From positions 62,001 to 126,000 of the forward strand of contig NC_017924.1 of assembly GCF_000262715.1 (NCBI RefSeq): 64,000 nt of DNA, in the 5' to 3' direction. The notes under the pieces are model-generated. The model had not been told where the DNA came from. It did no database searches and was given only the letters and a program-made list of their open reading frames with translations. The stretch is from Blattabacterium sp. (Blaberus giganteus) (lineage in GTDB: Bacteria > Bacteroidota > Bacteroidia > Flavobacteriales > Blattabacteriaceae). Positions 56,120-64,000 of this stretch are shown piece after piece. Each line of letters opens with the position of its first letter. Position 1 is the first letter of the stretch. Both the position numbers and the translations under genes were made by a program.

Positions 56120-56160
56120 TGTTATATTTTTAACGAAATTTATTAAAAATTATAATATCC

Positions 56161-56322
56161 ATGATTATTAAATTTATAGGATTTTTGTTTTTTTTATTCA
56201 TAACTATATCTGGTTTTTGGTGTGTATTTTTTTTATCCTTTTTTATTATTTACTGGATTATGAGTATGTTAATTCACACATTTTTAACCCGTTTTTTTGA
56301 TCATGATAAAAAAAAAATATAA
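56161..56322 (+). CDS. Hypothetical 53-residue membrane protein upstream of divIC
   Basis: Short ORF starting with ATG at 56161, coding a very hydrophobic protein (IIKFIGFLFFLFITISGFW then a second stretch about 22-42) with a short charged end FFDHDKKKI. Its last 20 bases overlap the ATG of the DivIC-like gene in another frame, which suggests coupling. I do not recognise a family. It could be a divisome-associated or other small membrane protein. The ORF is unbroken and sits directly after the fumC start, so a real gene is plausible. Confidence 0.5.
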   Translation: MIIKFIGFLFFLFITISGFWCVFFLSFFIIYWIMSMLIHTFLTRFFDHDKKKI

Positions 56323-56611
56323 AATATTTAAAAATAAATATTTTTGGATTAGCATTTCTTTCTTTATATGGATATCTTTTTTTGATTCTAATTCTTTAGT
56401 TTTACACTATAAATTTAAAAAAAACATTCAGAACATGACACACAATAGAGATTGTTTGAAAAAAAAGGTTTCATTAGAAGGAACTCAATTAAAGAAATTA
56501 ACTACAGATTCTAAATATATTGAAAAATTAGCAAGAGAAAAATTTTATATGAAAAAAGAAGATGAAGATTTATTTATTGTATCCAATAAAACAAAAGATA
56601 GAACAATTTAA
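56303..56611 (+). CDS. divIC: Septum formation initiator, DivIC/FtsB family
   Basis: Bitopic cell-division protein that partners with FtsL and FtsQ-type proteins. One membrane helix (about 13-30) is followed by a coiled coil ([20 protein letters not shown]) and the family's C-terminal motif [21 protein letters not shown], which matches ARExYxMxxxGE. The start is the ATG at 56303; a TTG two codons upstream is less likely. Its stop overlaps the mnmG stop region by four bases. About 102 residues is a normal size. Confidence 0.87.
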   Translation: MIKKKYKIFKNKYFWISISFFIWISFFDSNSLVLHYKFKKNIQNMTHNRDCLKKKVSLEGTQLKKLTTDSKYIEKLAREKFYMKKEDEDLFIVSNKTKDRTI

Positions 56612-58482
56612 CGACCCATATGAATAAGTAAAATACTTAAATCAGAAGGAGAGATTCCACTAATTCTTGAAGCTTGAGCTAATGATATTGGACGATAATA
56701 ATCTAATTTTTCTCTTGCTTCTGAAGAAAGAGATTTGATTGATTTATAATCGAAATTATTCGGAATTTTAAGACTTTCTAATTTTAATAGCTTTTTTGCA
56801 TTTTCTTTTTCTCTATCTATATATCCCTTATATTTAATCCGAATCGAAACTTGTTCCAATATTTCCTGAGAAAAATCATTTTTTTTAATTTCTTTCATTA
56901 AAAATGGAATGGATATAATATCTTTAATATCAATTTCAGAACGAGATAAAATAGTTTCTATTCTTTTATCATGATATATTTTAGGAGATTTTTTAGCATC
57001 TAAAATAAAATTTATGGTTTTTGGATCAAAATTTTTATTCTGAAATAAATACATACATTTCTCTATCTTAGATTTTTTTCTATCTAATTGTATCATTTTT
57101 TCTTCTGAAATTAAACCTATATTGTATCCCATAGGGGTCAATCTTTCATCAGCATTATCTTGTCGCAGTAACATTCTATATTCAGCTCTTGAAGTAAACA
57201 TTCTATAAGGCTCTTCTGTTCCTTTTGTAATCAAATCATCTATTAAAACTCCAATATAAGCCTGATTTCTTTTTAGAATAAATGGTTCCTTTTGATGAAT
57301 TTTTAAATGAACATTAATTCCTGCTATTAATCCTTGCGCTGCCGCTTCTTCATATCCAGTTGTTCCATTAATTTGTCCAGCAAAAAAAAGATTTTCTATC
57401 ACTTTACTTTCTAAAGTAGCTTTTAATTGTTCTGGTGGAAAATAATCATATTCAATAGCATATCCAGGTTTCAATATTTTTACATTTTCAAAACCGGAAA
57501 TTTGTTTTAAAGATTGATATTGTATTTCTTCTGAAAAAGAAGTAGAAAATCCATTTATATATACTTCAACGGTATTCCATCCTTCTGGTTCAACGAAAAT
57601 AATATGTTCTTTTTTATCCGAAAATCGAAAAACTTTTTCTTCTATAGAAGGACAATATCGGGGACTAGCACCTTGAATGGATCCAGTATAAACGGGAGAA
57701 TCATTGAAATGATTACGTATAAAATCATGTATTTTTTGATTAGTATAAGTAATGTAGCATTTCCTTTGTTGTTCTAGTTTTTTTAGATTATGAAAAAAAG
57801 AAAATTTTTTTGGATTTATGTCTCCATTTTGAGATTTCATTTTATCATAATTTAAAGAACGTCCATCTACTCTTGGAGATGTTCCTGTTTTCATTCTTCC
57901 AAATTTTAATCCAAAACTTCTAGTTAATTGTTCCGTAAGTCCTCTGACTTCTTGTTCTGAAATTCTTCCTCCATTAATTTTTTTTTCTCCAATATGTATT
58001 TTTCCATTTAAAAAAGTCCCATTTGTAAGAATTACTGTTTTTCCTTTAATTTTTAATCCAAAATAAGTTTTTACTCCTTTAATTTTATATTTTTCTATTA
58101 TTAAAGATGTTACTGTATCTTGGTATAGATATAATTTAGCATTTTTTTCTAAAAAAGATCTCCAATAACAGGAATATAATCTTCTATCACATTGAGCTCT
58201 AGGACTCCACATAGCTGGTCCTTTAGATTTGTTTAACATTCTAAATTGAATTGTACTAAGATCTGCAATGACTCCAGAATAACCTCCTAAAGCATCTATT
58301 TCTCGAACAATTTGACCTTTAGCAATTCCTCCTATAGCCGGGTTACATGACATTTGACCTATCGTTTGTAAATTAGTAGTAATGAGCAAAGTTTTTGATC
58401 CCATATTAGAAGCGGAAGAAGCAGCTTCTACTCCAGCATGTCCTCCTCCAACCACAATAACATCATATACATCTAAAAACAT
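56608..58482 (-). CDS. mnmG: tRNA uridine-5-carboxymethylaminomethyl modification enzyme MnmG
   Basis: FAD enzyme that with MnmE modifies U34 of several tRNAs. The dinucleotide-binding start [18 protein letters not shown], the [22 protein letters not shown] block, [15 protein letters not shown] and [20 protein letters not shown] are diagnostic. Length 624 is normal. It acts on the same nucleoside as MnmA in this window. ybeY lies six bases upstream on the same strand. The 3' end overlaps divIC by four bases. Confidence 0.97.
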   Translation of the reverse strand: MFLDVYDVIVVGGGHAGVEAASSASNMGSKTLLITTNLQTIGQMSCNPAIGGIAKGQIVREIDALGGYSGVIADLSTIQFRMLNKSKGPAMWSPRAQCDRRLYSCYWRSFLEKNAKLYLYQDTVTSLIIEKYKIKGVKTYFGLKIKGKTVILTNGTFLNGKIHIGEKKINGGRISEQEVRGLTEQLTRSFGLKFGRMKTGTSPRVDGRSLNYDKMKSQNGDINPKKFSFFHNLKKLEQQRKCYITYTNQKIHDFIRNHFNDSPVYTGSIQGASPRYCPSIEEKVFRFSDKKEHIIFVEPEGWNTVEVYINGFSTSFSEEIQYQSLKQISGFENVKILKPGYAIEYDYFPPEQLKATLESKVIENLFFAGQINGTTGYEEAAAQGLIAGINVHLKIHQKEPFILKRNQAYIGVLIDDLITKGTEEPYRMFTSRAEYRMLLRQDNADERLTPMGYNIGLISEEKMIQLDRKKSKIEKCMYLFQNKNFDPKTINFILDAKKSPKIYHDKRIETILSRSEIDIKDIISIPFLMKEIKKNDFSQEILEQVSIRIKYKGYIDREKENAKKLLKLESLKIPNNFDYKSIKSLSSEAREKLDYYRPISLAQASRISGISPSDLSILLIHMGR

Positions 58483-58488
58483 AATTTT

Positions 58489-58908
58489 TTAGAATTGAAA
58501 TAAATTTAAATAAAACTCTTCTTTTTTTTTCATGATTTTTTTTTCTATATGATTATGATCATCATATCCTAAAAAATGTAATATAGCATGTATCATAACA
58601 CGTTTTAATTCACTGATAAAAAATTGATTCCATTGTTTGGAATTATCATAAACACGATCTATACTAATAAATATATCTCCAGAAATATATTTATTGATAG
58701 AATAATTAAACGCAAGTACATCTGTGTAAAAATTTTTTCTCAAATATTTTTTATTCATATCTAAAAGATAATCATCATTACAAAAAATATAGTTAATATT
58801 TCCAACAAACATCCCTTCATTGTTTAATAAAATACAAATTTCTTTAATAAAGAAAGATTCTTCTTTAATAGAAAAATTAGAAATTTCACAAAATAATTTA
58901 ATCATCAT
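58489..58908 (-). CDS. ybeY: Endoribonuclease YbeY
   Basis: Zinc-dependent RNase for 16S rRNA 3' maturation. The metal site HAILHFLGYDDH contains all three histidines (HxxxHxxxxxH) in the pattern of the family. The N-terminal half includes NINYIFCNDDYLLDMNKKYL and TDVLAFNYS, the position of the conserved TDVLSF block. At 139 residues it is normal. It precedes mnmG in the same transcript, an order common in Bacteroidota. Confidence 0.94.
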   Translation of the reverse strand: MMIKLFCEISNFSIKEESFFIKEICILLNNEGMFVGNINYIFCNDDYLLDMNKKYLRKNFYTDVLAFNYSINKYISGDIFISIDRVYDNSKQWNQFFISELKRVMIHAILHFLGYDDHNHIEKKIMKKKEEFYLNLFQF

Positions 58909-58947
58909 AAAATAATATTTACTATTTTAGAATAATTTTATTTACAT

Positions 58948-59658
58948 ATGTTGATTACACTAAAAATAATTCCTAACATATTTACTTTATTAAATTTATT
59001 TTGTGGATGCATATCTATTATATTTTTGCAATATAAAAATTTTAATCATTCTGCTGTTTTTACTTTATTTTCAATAATTTTTGATCTTTTGGATGGTTTG
59101 TTTTCTAGATTGATAAAAAACAAAAATCCATTTGGAAAAGAATTGGATTCTTTAGCAGACATGGTTTCTTTTGGATTAGTTCCATCTATAATAGTTTTTA
59201 TTTTACTGAAAAAAATAACACCAATTCCATTTATTGAATATTCAGCTTTTTTTATTTCCATTATTTCTGCATGGCGTTTAGCTAAATTTAATATTACTCC
59301 TAATAATAATTATGTCGTAGGACTAACAACACCCGTTAATGCCTTGTTTTTTTCTTCTTTATCTGTCATAATTACAAATCATGCTATCTTTTTTAGCAAT
59401 AAAAAAATCATATATTTTATTACAATGCTTTTTATGATATTCTTCTCATGTTATTTTTTAATATCCAAGATTACAATGTTTTCTTTAAATTTTGAAAATT
59501 TTTCTTGGAAAAAGAATAAAATGCGCTATTTTTTTTTATTGATTAGTACATTTCTTTTATTAACTTTACATGTAATAGCTTTGCCATGTATTATTGTTTT
59601 TTATATAATAACCTCAATCTATTTTCATAAAAAATTAAAACAAAAAAATTCATACTAA
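58948..59658 (+). CDS. pssA: CDP-diacylglycerol-serine O-phosphatidyltransferase
   Basis: Makes phosphatidylserine, precursor of phosphatidylethanolamine. The CDP-alcohol phosphotransferase motif is complete apart from one Ala-to-Ser change: DGLFSR, eight residues, G, then KELDSLAD (DGx2ARx8Gx3Dx3D). About six to eight membrane helices cover the 236 residues. PNIFTLLNLFCGCISI is the typical start. It is followed after four bases by the exonuclease gene and is divergent from ybeY. Confidence 0.93.
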   Translation: MLITLKIIPNIFTLLNLFCGCISIIFLQYKNFNHSAVFTLFSIIFDLLDGLFSRLIKNKNPFGKELDSLADMVSFGLVPSIIVFILLKKITPIPFIEYSAFFISIISAWRLAKFNITPNNNYVVGLTTPVNALFFSSLSVIITNHAIFFSNKKIIYFITMLFMIFFSCYFLISKITMFSLNFENFSWKKNKMRYFFLLISTFLLLTLHVIALPCIIVFYIITSIYFHKKLKQKNSY

Positions 59659-59662
59659 AAAC

Positions 59663-60430
59663 ATGAAATTAAAACTGCATCGTCCTATTTGTTTTTTTGA
59701 TATAGAAGCAACAGGAATCAATATAGGTAAAGACAGAATTATAGAAATATCCATATTAAAAATATTTCCTAATAGAAAACAGGAAGATAAAACTTGGTTA
59801 ATTTGTCCTGGTATTCCTATTCCACCACAATCTACAGCTATTCATGGCATTAAAGATGAAGATGTAGAAGGAAAACTAAAATTCAAAGATGTAGCTTTTT
59901 CTATTTTAAAAATGATTGAAAATACAGATTTAGCAGGATATAATTCTAATAGATTTGACATACCTATTTTAGCAGAAGAAATGCTTAGAGCAGGAATATC
60001 TTTTGATATTAAAAAATATCAAACTATAGATGTTCAAGTTATTTTTCATAAAATGGAACCTAGAACTCTTTCTGCTGCTTATAAATATTATTGTAGTAAA
60101 GATCTAATAAAAGCTCATAGTTCTAAAGCGGATACATTTGCTACATACGAAATATTATTAGCACAATTAGAAAAATATGAAAACTTAAAAAAAGATGTAA
60201 AAAGTCTCAACCAATTTTCTCATCAAAAAAATATAGCAGATCTCGCTGGATTCGTGAAAATTGATGAAAAAGGAGACGAAATATTTAATTTTGGAAAATA
60301 TAAAGGAGAAAAAGTTTTTGAAACCTTCGAAAAAGATCCCAATTATTATGGATGGATACAGAATTCAGATTTTCCATTGTACACAAAAAAAATATTAACA
60401 GGAATTAAATTAAAAAAATTTAATAAATAA
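59663..60430 (+). CDS. DEDDh-type 3'-5' exonuclease (DnaQ-like)
   Basis: Exonuclease of the DnaQ/RNase T fold, 255 residues. Acidic residues are in FFDIEATG (D13, E15), GYNSNRFDIPIL and AHSSKADTFATYEI (HxxxxD), so all five DEDDh positions are present. The C-terminal 75 residues form a small domain with FNFGKYKGEKV and YYGWIQNSDFP, which recurs in Bacteroidota exonucleases. It may serve as proofreading subunit epsilon or as a stand-alone repair or RNA-turnover enzyme; sequence does not decide. Confidence 0.9.
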   Translation: MKLKLHRPICFFDIEATGINIGKDRIIEISILKIFPNRKQEDKTWLICPGIPIPPQSTAIHGIKDEDVEGKLKFKDVAFSILKMIENTDLAGYNSNRFDIPILAEEMLRAGISFDIKKYQTIDVQVIFHKMEPRTLSAAYKYYCSKDLIKAHSSKADTFATYEILLAQLEKYENLKKDVKSLNQFSHQKNIADLAGFVKIDEKGDEIFNFGKYKGEKVFETFEKDPNYYGWIQNSDFPLYTKKILTGIKLKKFNK

Positions 60431-60434
60431 ATAC

Positions 60435-62306
60435 TTATTCTTGTTCTTTAGTAAGATCTTTAAATTTTTTTGATATAAAATTCGTAAGATTTTTTCCATA
60501 GAGTAACCCTTTGGATAATAAAGTTAAATTTAAAGCTTCTTGTATAATTTTTTTTCTTTTTTCTTCTGATGTTTCTTTTAATATTTTTTTCATCAAAATA
60601 TGATTTGTATTTGTTATCAATTGATAATATTTTTCTTGATCTTTTTCTTCCATATTTTTTCCTACGATAGTAGAATTCATTTCTTTTATCCTTCTTAAAA
60701 ATTCTGGGATGATAATCAAAAAAGGATTGTCTGTTTCTGACAAATCTTCTAATTGTATAGAAAATTTCAAATTTTTTTCTGTTATATGATGCTTAATGAA
60801 ATTCTTTAAATCTTGTTTTTCTTTTTCAGAAAGTTCTGAATAAGGTTTATTCTCTTTTTTATGAAAATTAATTAACTTATCAATATGATCTGAGTCCACT
60901 CGAACAAAACAAATATCTTGATAAGAAAATTCTAATTTATGTATTAAATGAACTGAAAGTGGACTGTCAAAAATCAAAATTTCATAACATCTGTCTTTGG
61001 CATCTTTTATGTAACTATACTGTTCCTCTTGATCTGAGGAATATAGAAAAACAATTTTACCTTCTTTATTTTTTTGAATTTCTTTAATCTTATTTCTAAA
61101 TTCTTCTAGAGTAAAATAATTATTATCTACAGTATAAAAAACAAAAAATTTTATAGCTCTTTCAAAGAAATTTTGCGTACTAATCATTCCATACTCTACT
61201 ATAATTTTTATATTTTTCCATATTTTTTGAAAATCTTCTCTTTTATTTCTAAACATAATATCCAACTTATCAGCTACTTTTCTAGTGATATATTTAGATA
61301 TATTTTTAACAGATGCATCAGATTGCAAATGAGAACGTGACACGTTAAGAGGAATATCTGGAGAATCTATAACTCCTCTTAATAAACTAAGAAAATCTGG
61401 GACTATCCCTTCTAAATTATCCGTAATATAAACTTGATTTTGATACAAATGAATTTTATCTTTTTGTATATCTATTTTTTTATCTATTTTAGGAAAATAT
61501 AAAATTCCTGTTAAATGAAAAGGATGATCTATGTTTAAATGAATCCAAAATAAAGGATTTTCTAACTGATTTGGATATAATTCGTGATAAAAATCTAAAT
61601 AATTTTTATCGTTCAGTTGAAGTGTATTTTTTTTCCAAGCTGGATTAATATTATTGATCACTATTTCTTTTTCTTTATCCTCATTGTCTTTTGAGGACAA
61701 ATAAATTGTGATCGGCATAAACTTACAGTATTTTTTTAACAATTTAAAAATACGATCATATTCTAAAAATTCCTTGTATTCTTCATGAATAGATAAAATA
61801 ATTTCTGTTCCTCTATCTTTTTTATCAATTTCTTTCATGATGAAATTTGGATTGCCTTCACAAGACCAAAATATGGATGATGCGTTTTTTTTATAAGATT
61901 GAGTAAATATCATAACTTTATTTGCTACCATAAAAGAAGAATAAAAACCTAATCCAAAATGTCCAATAATGTTAGAATCTGTCGTATTTTTATATTTTTT
62001 AATAAATTCTTCAGCTCCGGAAAAAGCTATTTGATTAATATATTTATCTACTTCTTCTTTCGTCATTCCTATTCCATTGTCTAAAATATGAAGTGTATTA
62101 TTTTTTTTATCTACGATAATTTTTACTTTAAAATTATCAGCAATGTCATATAAATTTTCTAACTTTATTAAAGTTTTTAACTTAACAACAGCATCTATAG
62201 CATTAGAAACTAGTTCACGTAAAAAAACTTCTTGATCTGAATAAAGAAACTTTTTAATAATAGGAAAAATATTGTCTGAAGTAACACTAATTTTATTTTT
62301 TACCAT
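60435..62306 (-). CDS. htpG: Chaperone HtpG (Hsp90)
   Basis: ATP-dependent Hsp90 chaperone, 623 residues. The GHKL nucleotide site is intact: ELVSNAIDAVVKL (with conserved N), DNGIGMTKEEVD, and GHFGLGFYSSFMVA. The middle-domain catalytic-loop block NVSRSHLQSD follows. The C-terminal dimerisation domain is present. In many symbionts htpG is retained along with dnaK/dnaJ/grpE. Upstream, a TGACC-ATA-TGACA dyad resembles that before grpE. The 3' end is four bases from the convergent exonuclease. Confidence 0.96.
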   Translation of the reverse strand: MVKNKISVTSDNIFPIIKKFLYSDQEVFLRELVSNAIDAVVKLKTLIKLENLYDIADNFKVKIIVDKKNNTLHILDNGIGMTKEEVDKYINQIAFSGAEEFIKKYKNTTDSNIIGHFGLGFYSSFMVANKVMIFTQSYKKNASSIFWSCEGNPNFIMKEIDKKDRGTEIILSIHEEYKEFLEYDRIFKLLKKYCKFMPITIYLSSKDNEDKEKEIVINNINPAWKKNTLQLNDKNYLDFYHELYPNQLENPLFWIHLNIDHPFHLTGILYFPKIDKKIDIQKDKIHLYQNQVYITDNLEGIVPDFLSLLRGVIDSPDIPLNVSRSHLQSDASVKNISKYITRKVADKLDIMFRNKREDFQKIWKNIKIIVEYGMISTQNFFERAIKFFVFYTVDNNYFTLEEFRNKIKEIQKNKEGKIVFLYSSDQEEQYSYIKDAKDRCYEILIFDSPLSVHLIHKLEFSYQDICFVRVDSDHIDKLINFHKKENKPYSELSEKEKQDLKNFIKHHITEKNLKFSIQLEDLSETDNPFLIIIPEFLRRIKEMNSTIVGKNMEEKDQEKYYQLITNTNHILMKKILKETSEEKRKKIIQEALNLTLLSKGLLYGKNLTNFISKKFKDLTKEQE

Positions 62307-62374
62307 GATAATACTAAATTTTCAATTCAAAATACAATGATCATATCTCAAAAATCATACCGTCATCTACATAA

Positions 62375-62387
62375 TGACCATATGACA
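62375..62387 (-). promoter_or_regulatory. Imperfect TGTCA-N3-TGACA-type dyad upstream of htpG
   Basis: On the minus strand the site reads TGTCA-TAT-GGTCA, one substitution from a perfect dyad, 68 bases before the htpG ATG. The bases before it (AAA) are the same as before the perfect copy upstream of grpE at 30580-30592. Confidence 0.4.
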
Positions 62388-62390
62388 TTT

Positions 62391-63350
62391 TTATTTTATA
62401 AAAAAACAATCAATAAATTTTTTATCATCAAACACTTTTAAATCTTGTATTTTTTCTCCTGTCCCCAAATATTGTATAGGAATTTTAAATTGATCCATGA
62501 TTCCTATTACCACTCCTCCTTTGGCTGTTCCTTCGATTTTTGTTAAAATAATAGAAGAAACTTGAACAAAATAAGTAAATTGCCTTACTTGTTCAAAAGC
62601 GTTTTGACCTGTTGTTGCGTCTAAAATAAGCATAATTTCATGAGGAGATTCAGGTATTATTTTTTTCATGACTCTACATATTTTAGAAAGCTCTTCCATA
62701 AGACTGATTCGATTTTGTAATCGACCAGCAGTATCAATTAGAACTACATCTGTTTGTTTAGATTTTGCAGATTGTAAAGTATCATATGCAACAGATGCTG
62801 GATCCGAATGCATATGTTGTTTAATTAAAGGAACTCCAGCTTTATTTGCCCATATTTCAAGTTGGTCTATAGCAGCAGCTCTAAATGTATCTGCCGCACC
62901 TATAATAACATGAAACCCTTTTTTTTTTAGAAAAAAAGCTAATTTTCCAATTGTAGTTGTTTTTCCTACTCCATTAACTCCTACAATCAGGATTACATAT
63001 GGTTTTTTTTTGTTATTTTTTGAAATCTTTTTTTCTAAACATAGATTTTCAATATGTATAAAAAGATTTTTAATTTCTTCTTTAAGAATATTATAAATAT
63101 CTTGCAAATTTTTATATTTATCTATTCGAATTCTTTCTTCTAAATTGTTAATAATTTTGATAGTAGTTTGTGTTCCAATATCTGCAGATAACAATATTTC
63201 TTCTATGTGATCGACTATACTTGTATCTATTTTTGATTTTTTCAAGAATAGATTTTTTATTTTTGAAAAAAAGGATTCTCTAGTTTTCTTTAATTCATGA
63301 TTAAATGTTTCATGGATTTTTGTTTCTTTTTTTAAATTTTTAAAAAACAT
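62391..63350 (-). CDS. ftsY: Signal recognition particle receptor FtsY
   Basis: SRP receptor GTPase for cotranslational membrane targeting, 319 residues. G domain motifs: P-loop GVNGVGKT at residues 124-131, AADTFRAAAIDQLE, DTAGRLQNR, and TKIEGTAKGG. The NG domain is preceded by only a short charged A region (about 1-30), as is usual in Bacteroidota. It is the last gene of the rpmB-rpmG-DUF4295-ftsY operon; its ATG overlaps the preceding stop as TAATG. Confidence 0.96.
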   Translation of the reverse strand: MFFKNLKKETKIHETFNHELKKTRESFFSKIKNLFLKKSKIDTSIVDHIEEILLSADIGTQTTIKIINNLEERIRIDKYKNLQDIYNILKEEIKNLFIHIENLCLEKKISKNNKKKPYVILIVGVNGVGKTTTIGKLAFFLKKKGFHVIIGAADTFRAAAIDQLEIWANKAGVPLIKQHMHSDPASVAYDTLQSAKSKQTDVVLIDTAGRLQNRISLMEELSKICRVMKKIIPESPHEIMLILDATTGQNAFEQVRQFTYFVQVSSIILTKIEGTAKGGVVIGIMDQFKIPIQYLGTGEKIQDLKVFDDKKFIDCFFIK

Positions 63351-63526
63351 TATGATTCCATCATTTTTTTGTAAAAAAAATTTTTTATTTCTTCATAAGA
63401 AATCATCTTATTTTCAAAAATATAAGAATCTGATTTTTTGGATTTCACTATTTTTATAGCCAAAATCATTTTTTTTGAAATCTTTTTTTTTTGGTTTTCT
63501 GCTTCTTTTACTCCTTTTTTAGACAT
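63350..63526 (-). CDS. DUF4295 family small basic protein
   Basis: 58-residue lysine-rich protein. The order rpmB-rpmG-this gene-ftsY and the pattern ([15 protein letters not shown] start, then MILAIKIVKSKKSDSYIFEN, and a final SYEEIKNFF helix) match the DUF4295 family of Bacteroidota (KMVKSPKTGAYTF-type core). Its location in a ribosomal operon and its charge suggest a phylum-specific ribosomal or ribosome-associated protein; this is inference. It overlaps rpmG and ftsY by one base each (TAATG at both ends). Confidence 0.82.
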   Translation of the reverse strand: MSKKGVKEAENQKKKISKKMILAIKIVKSKKSDSYIFENKMISYEEIKNFFYKKMMES

Positions 63527-63708
63527 TATTTAATCTCTTTATGAATTGTATATTTTCTTAATATTGGATTATATTTTTTTAATTCAATTCTATTTGGAGT
63601 GTTTTTCTTATTTTTCGTTGTAACATATCTAGAACAACCAGAAATTCCGGTTTTTTTTTGTTCAACACATTCTAGTATAACTTGTATTCTATTCCCTTTT
63701 TTTCCCAT
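63526..63708 (-). CDS. rpmG: 50S ribosomal protein L33
   Basis: Large-subunit ribosomal protein bL33, 60 residues. Start [16 protein letters not shown] and the [21 protein letters not shown] core are characteristic. It lacks the paired CxxC zinc ribbons, so it is the zinc-independent (C-) form. It is one base from rpmB and overlaps DUF4295 by one base. Confidence 0.95.
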   Translation of the reverse strand: MGKKGNRIQVILECVEQKKTGISGCSRYVTTKNKKNTPNRIELKKYNPILRKYTIHKEIK

Positions 63709-63709
63709 T

Positions 63710-63937
63710 TTAATATTTATATTTAAAACGTTTTAAAACTTTTTCTATTCCTATTTTATTAATAAGTTTTACGGTAGAAATGCAAATTTTTAAGGTAATC
63801 CATTTTTTTTCTTTTATTAAAAAGAAACGTTTTTTACATAAGTTAATGTTGAAACGACGTTTTTTTTTGTTATTTGCATGAGAAACTCTATTTCCTATCA
63901 TTGCTTTTTTTCCTGTAAGTTCACAAACTTTTGACAT
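63710..63937 (-). CDS. rpmB: 50S ribosomal protein L28
   Basis: Large-subunit ribosomal protein bL28, 75 residues. [21 protein letters not shown] followed by a [10 protein letters not shown] block is diagnostic; the C-terminal [14 protein letters not shown] also matches. It is the first gene of the operon. Upstream on the minus strand a CATCTTTG box at about 63963-63970 is one base off the TAnnTTTG consensus and could be its promoter. Confidence 0.95.
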   Translation of the reverse strand: MSKVCELTGKKAMIGNRVSHANNKKKRRFNINLCKKRFFLIKEKKWITLKICISTVKLINKIGIEKVLKRFKYKY

Positions 63938-64000
63938 AAGAATTTTTTTTGTTATCTTGCCAAAGATGGTGAGTAAATATATGAAATAATTAAGACATTT

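Noticed and set aside
56297..56302. TTG start two codons upstream for the DivIC-like gene
   Set aside because: An ATG follows at 56303 and homologues begin with a short basic stretch like MIKKKYK; TTG is not needed.
1..64000. Replication origin, prophage, insertion sequence, secretion or defence system
   Set aside because: Looked for dnaA boxes or dnaA, integrases, transposases, terminal inverted repeats, restriction or toxin genes; none is present. Strand switches are many and show no single origin-like transition I can judge by eye.

Overview
The window is a very AT-rich, tightly packed stretch of bacterial chromosome. Gene content points to a reduced-genome member of the Flavobacteriales (Bacteroidota), most likely Blattabacterium, the bacteriocyte endosymbiont of cockroaches. 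The main evidence is an Alternative Complex III operon (actA-F), an ATP synthase operon without beta and epsilon subunits, gldE, DUF3127 and DUF4295 proteins, the rpmB-rpmG-DUF4295-ftsY string, few Shine-Dalgarno sequences, and TAnnTTTG promoter boxes. Lysine-rich proteins, poly(A) tracts, trimmed proteins and near-absent spacers are typical of an old insect symbiont. I found no IS element, prophage, CRISPR array, rRNA or toxin-antitoxin module. The species assignment is inference; no search was run.

Layout. 1-4.3 kb: dnaX-clpC-nth, overlapping genes. 4.3-8.7 kb (minus): DUF3127 protein, SPFH protein, DUF59 Fe-S assembly factor and an inactive/active pair of M16 peptidases. 8.8-16.9 kb: the ACIII respiratory operon. 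17-20.3 kb (minus): potassium uptake (trkA, trkH, plus a possible 36-residue upstream protein) and tsaB. 20.3-24.5 kb: nadE, folE, cysS and, opposed, a metB-like gene. 24.6-29.5 kb: atpBEFHAG behind a duplicated promoter. 29.6-33.7 kb: trpS, grpE-dnaJ, mnmA. 34-40.1 kb: isoleucine/valine operon ilvD-B-N-C-A behind a leader hairpin. 40.2-50.8 kb: tRNA-Leu(GAG), dapB, lepB, then a minus block (rhomboid, mutL, ribH, TPR protein, gldE, mutY), then hup, a 29-residue basic protein, rng and tRNA-Leu(UAG). 50.8-64 kb: gltA, a GHMP kinase, fabD, tatD, fumC, a small membrane protein, a DivIC/FtsB protein, mnmG, ybeY, pssA, an exonuclease, htpG, ftsY, DUF4295, rpmG, rpmB.

How the genes work together. 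ACIII takes electrons from quinol to cytochrome c and FoF1 makes ATP; gltA and fumC supply TCA steps. The ilv operon and dapB fit a symbiont that makes amino acids for its host. The rest is core housekeeping: translation, tRNA modification, chaperones, repair and secretion.

No wholly new multi-gene system is evident. The most interesting signals are: a DnaX with ruined ATPase motifs and a poly(A) run where slippage would make a gamma-like protein; ClpC without its N domain; endonuclease III without its iron-sulphur cysteines; a one-domain IlvN; a perfect 33-bp tandem duplication of the atp promoter; similar TGTCA-N3-TGACA-type dyads upstream of grpE and htpG; a hairpin leader before ilvD; an SSB-like acidic tip on the DUF3127 protein, together with a gldE-mutY interval that lacks ssb; and several tiny genes.
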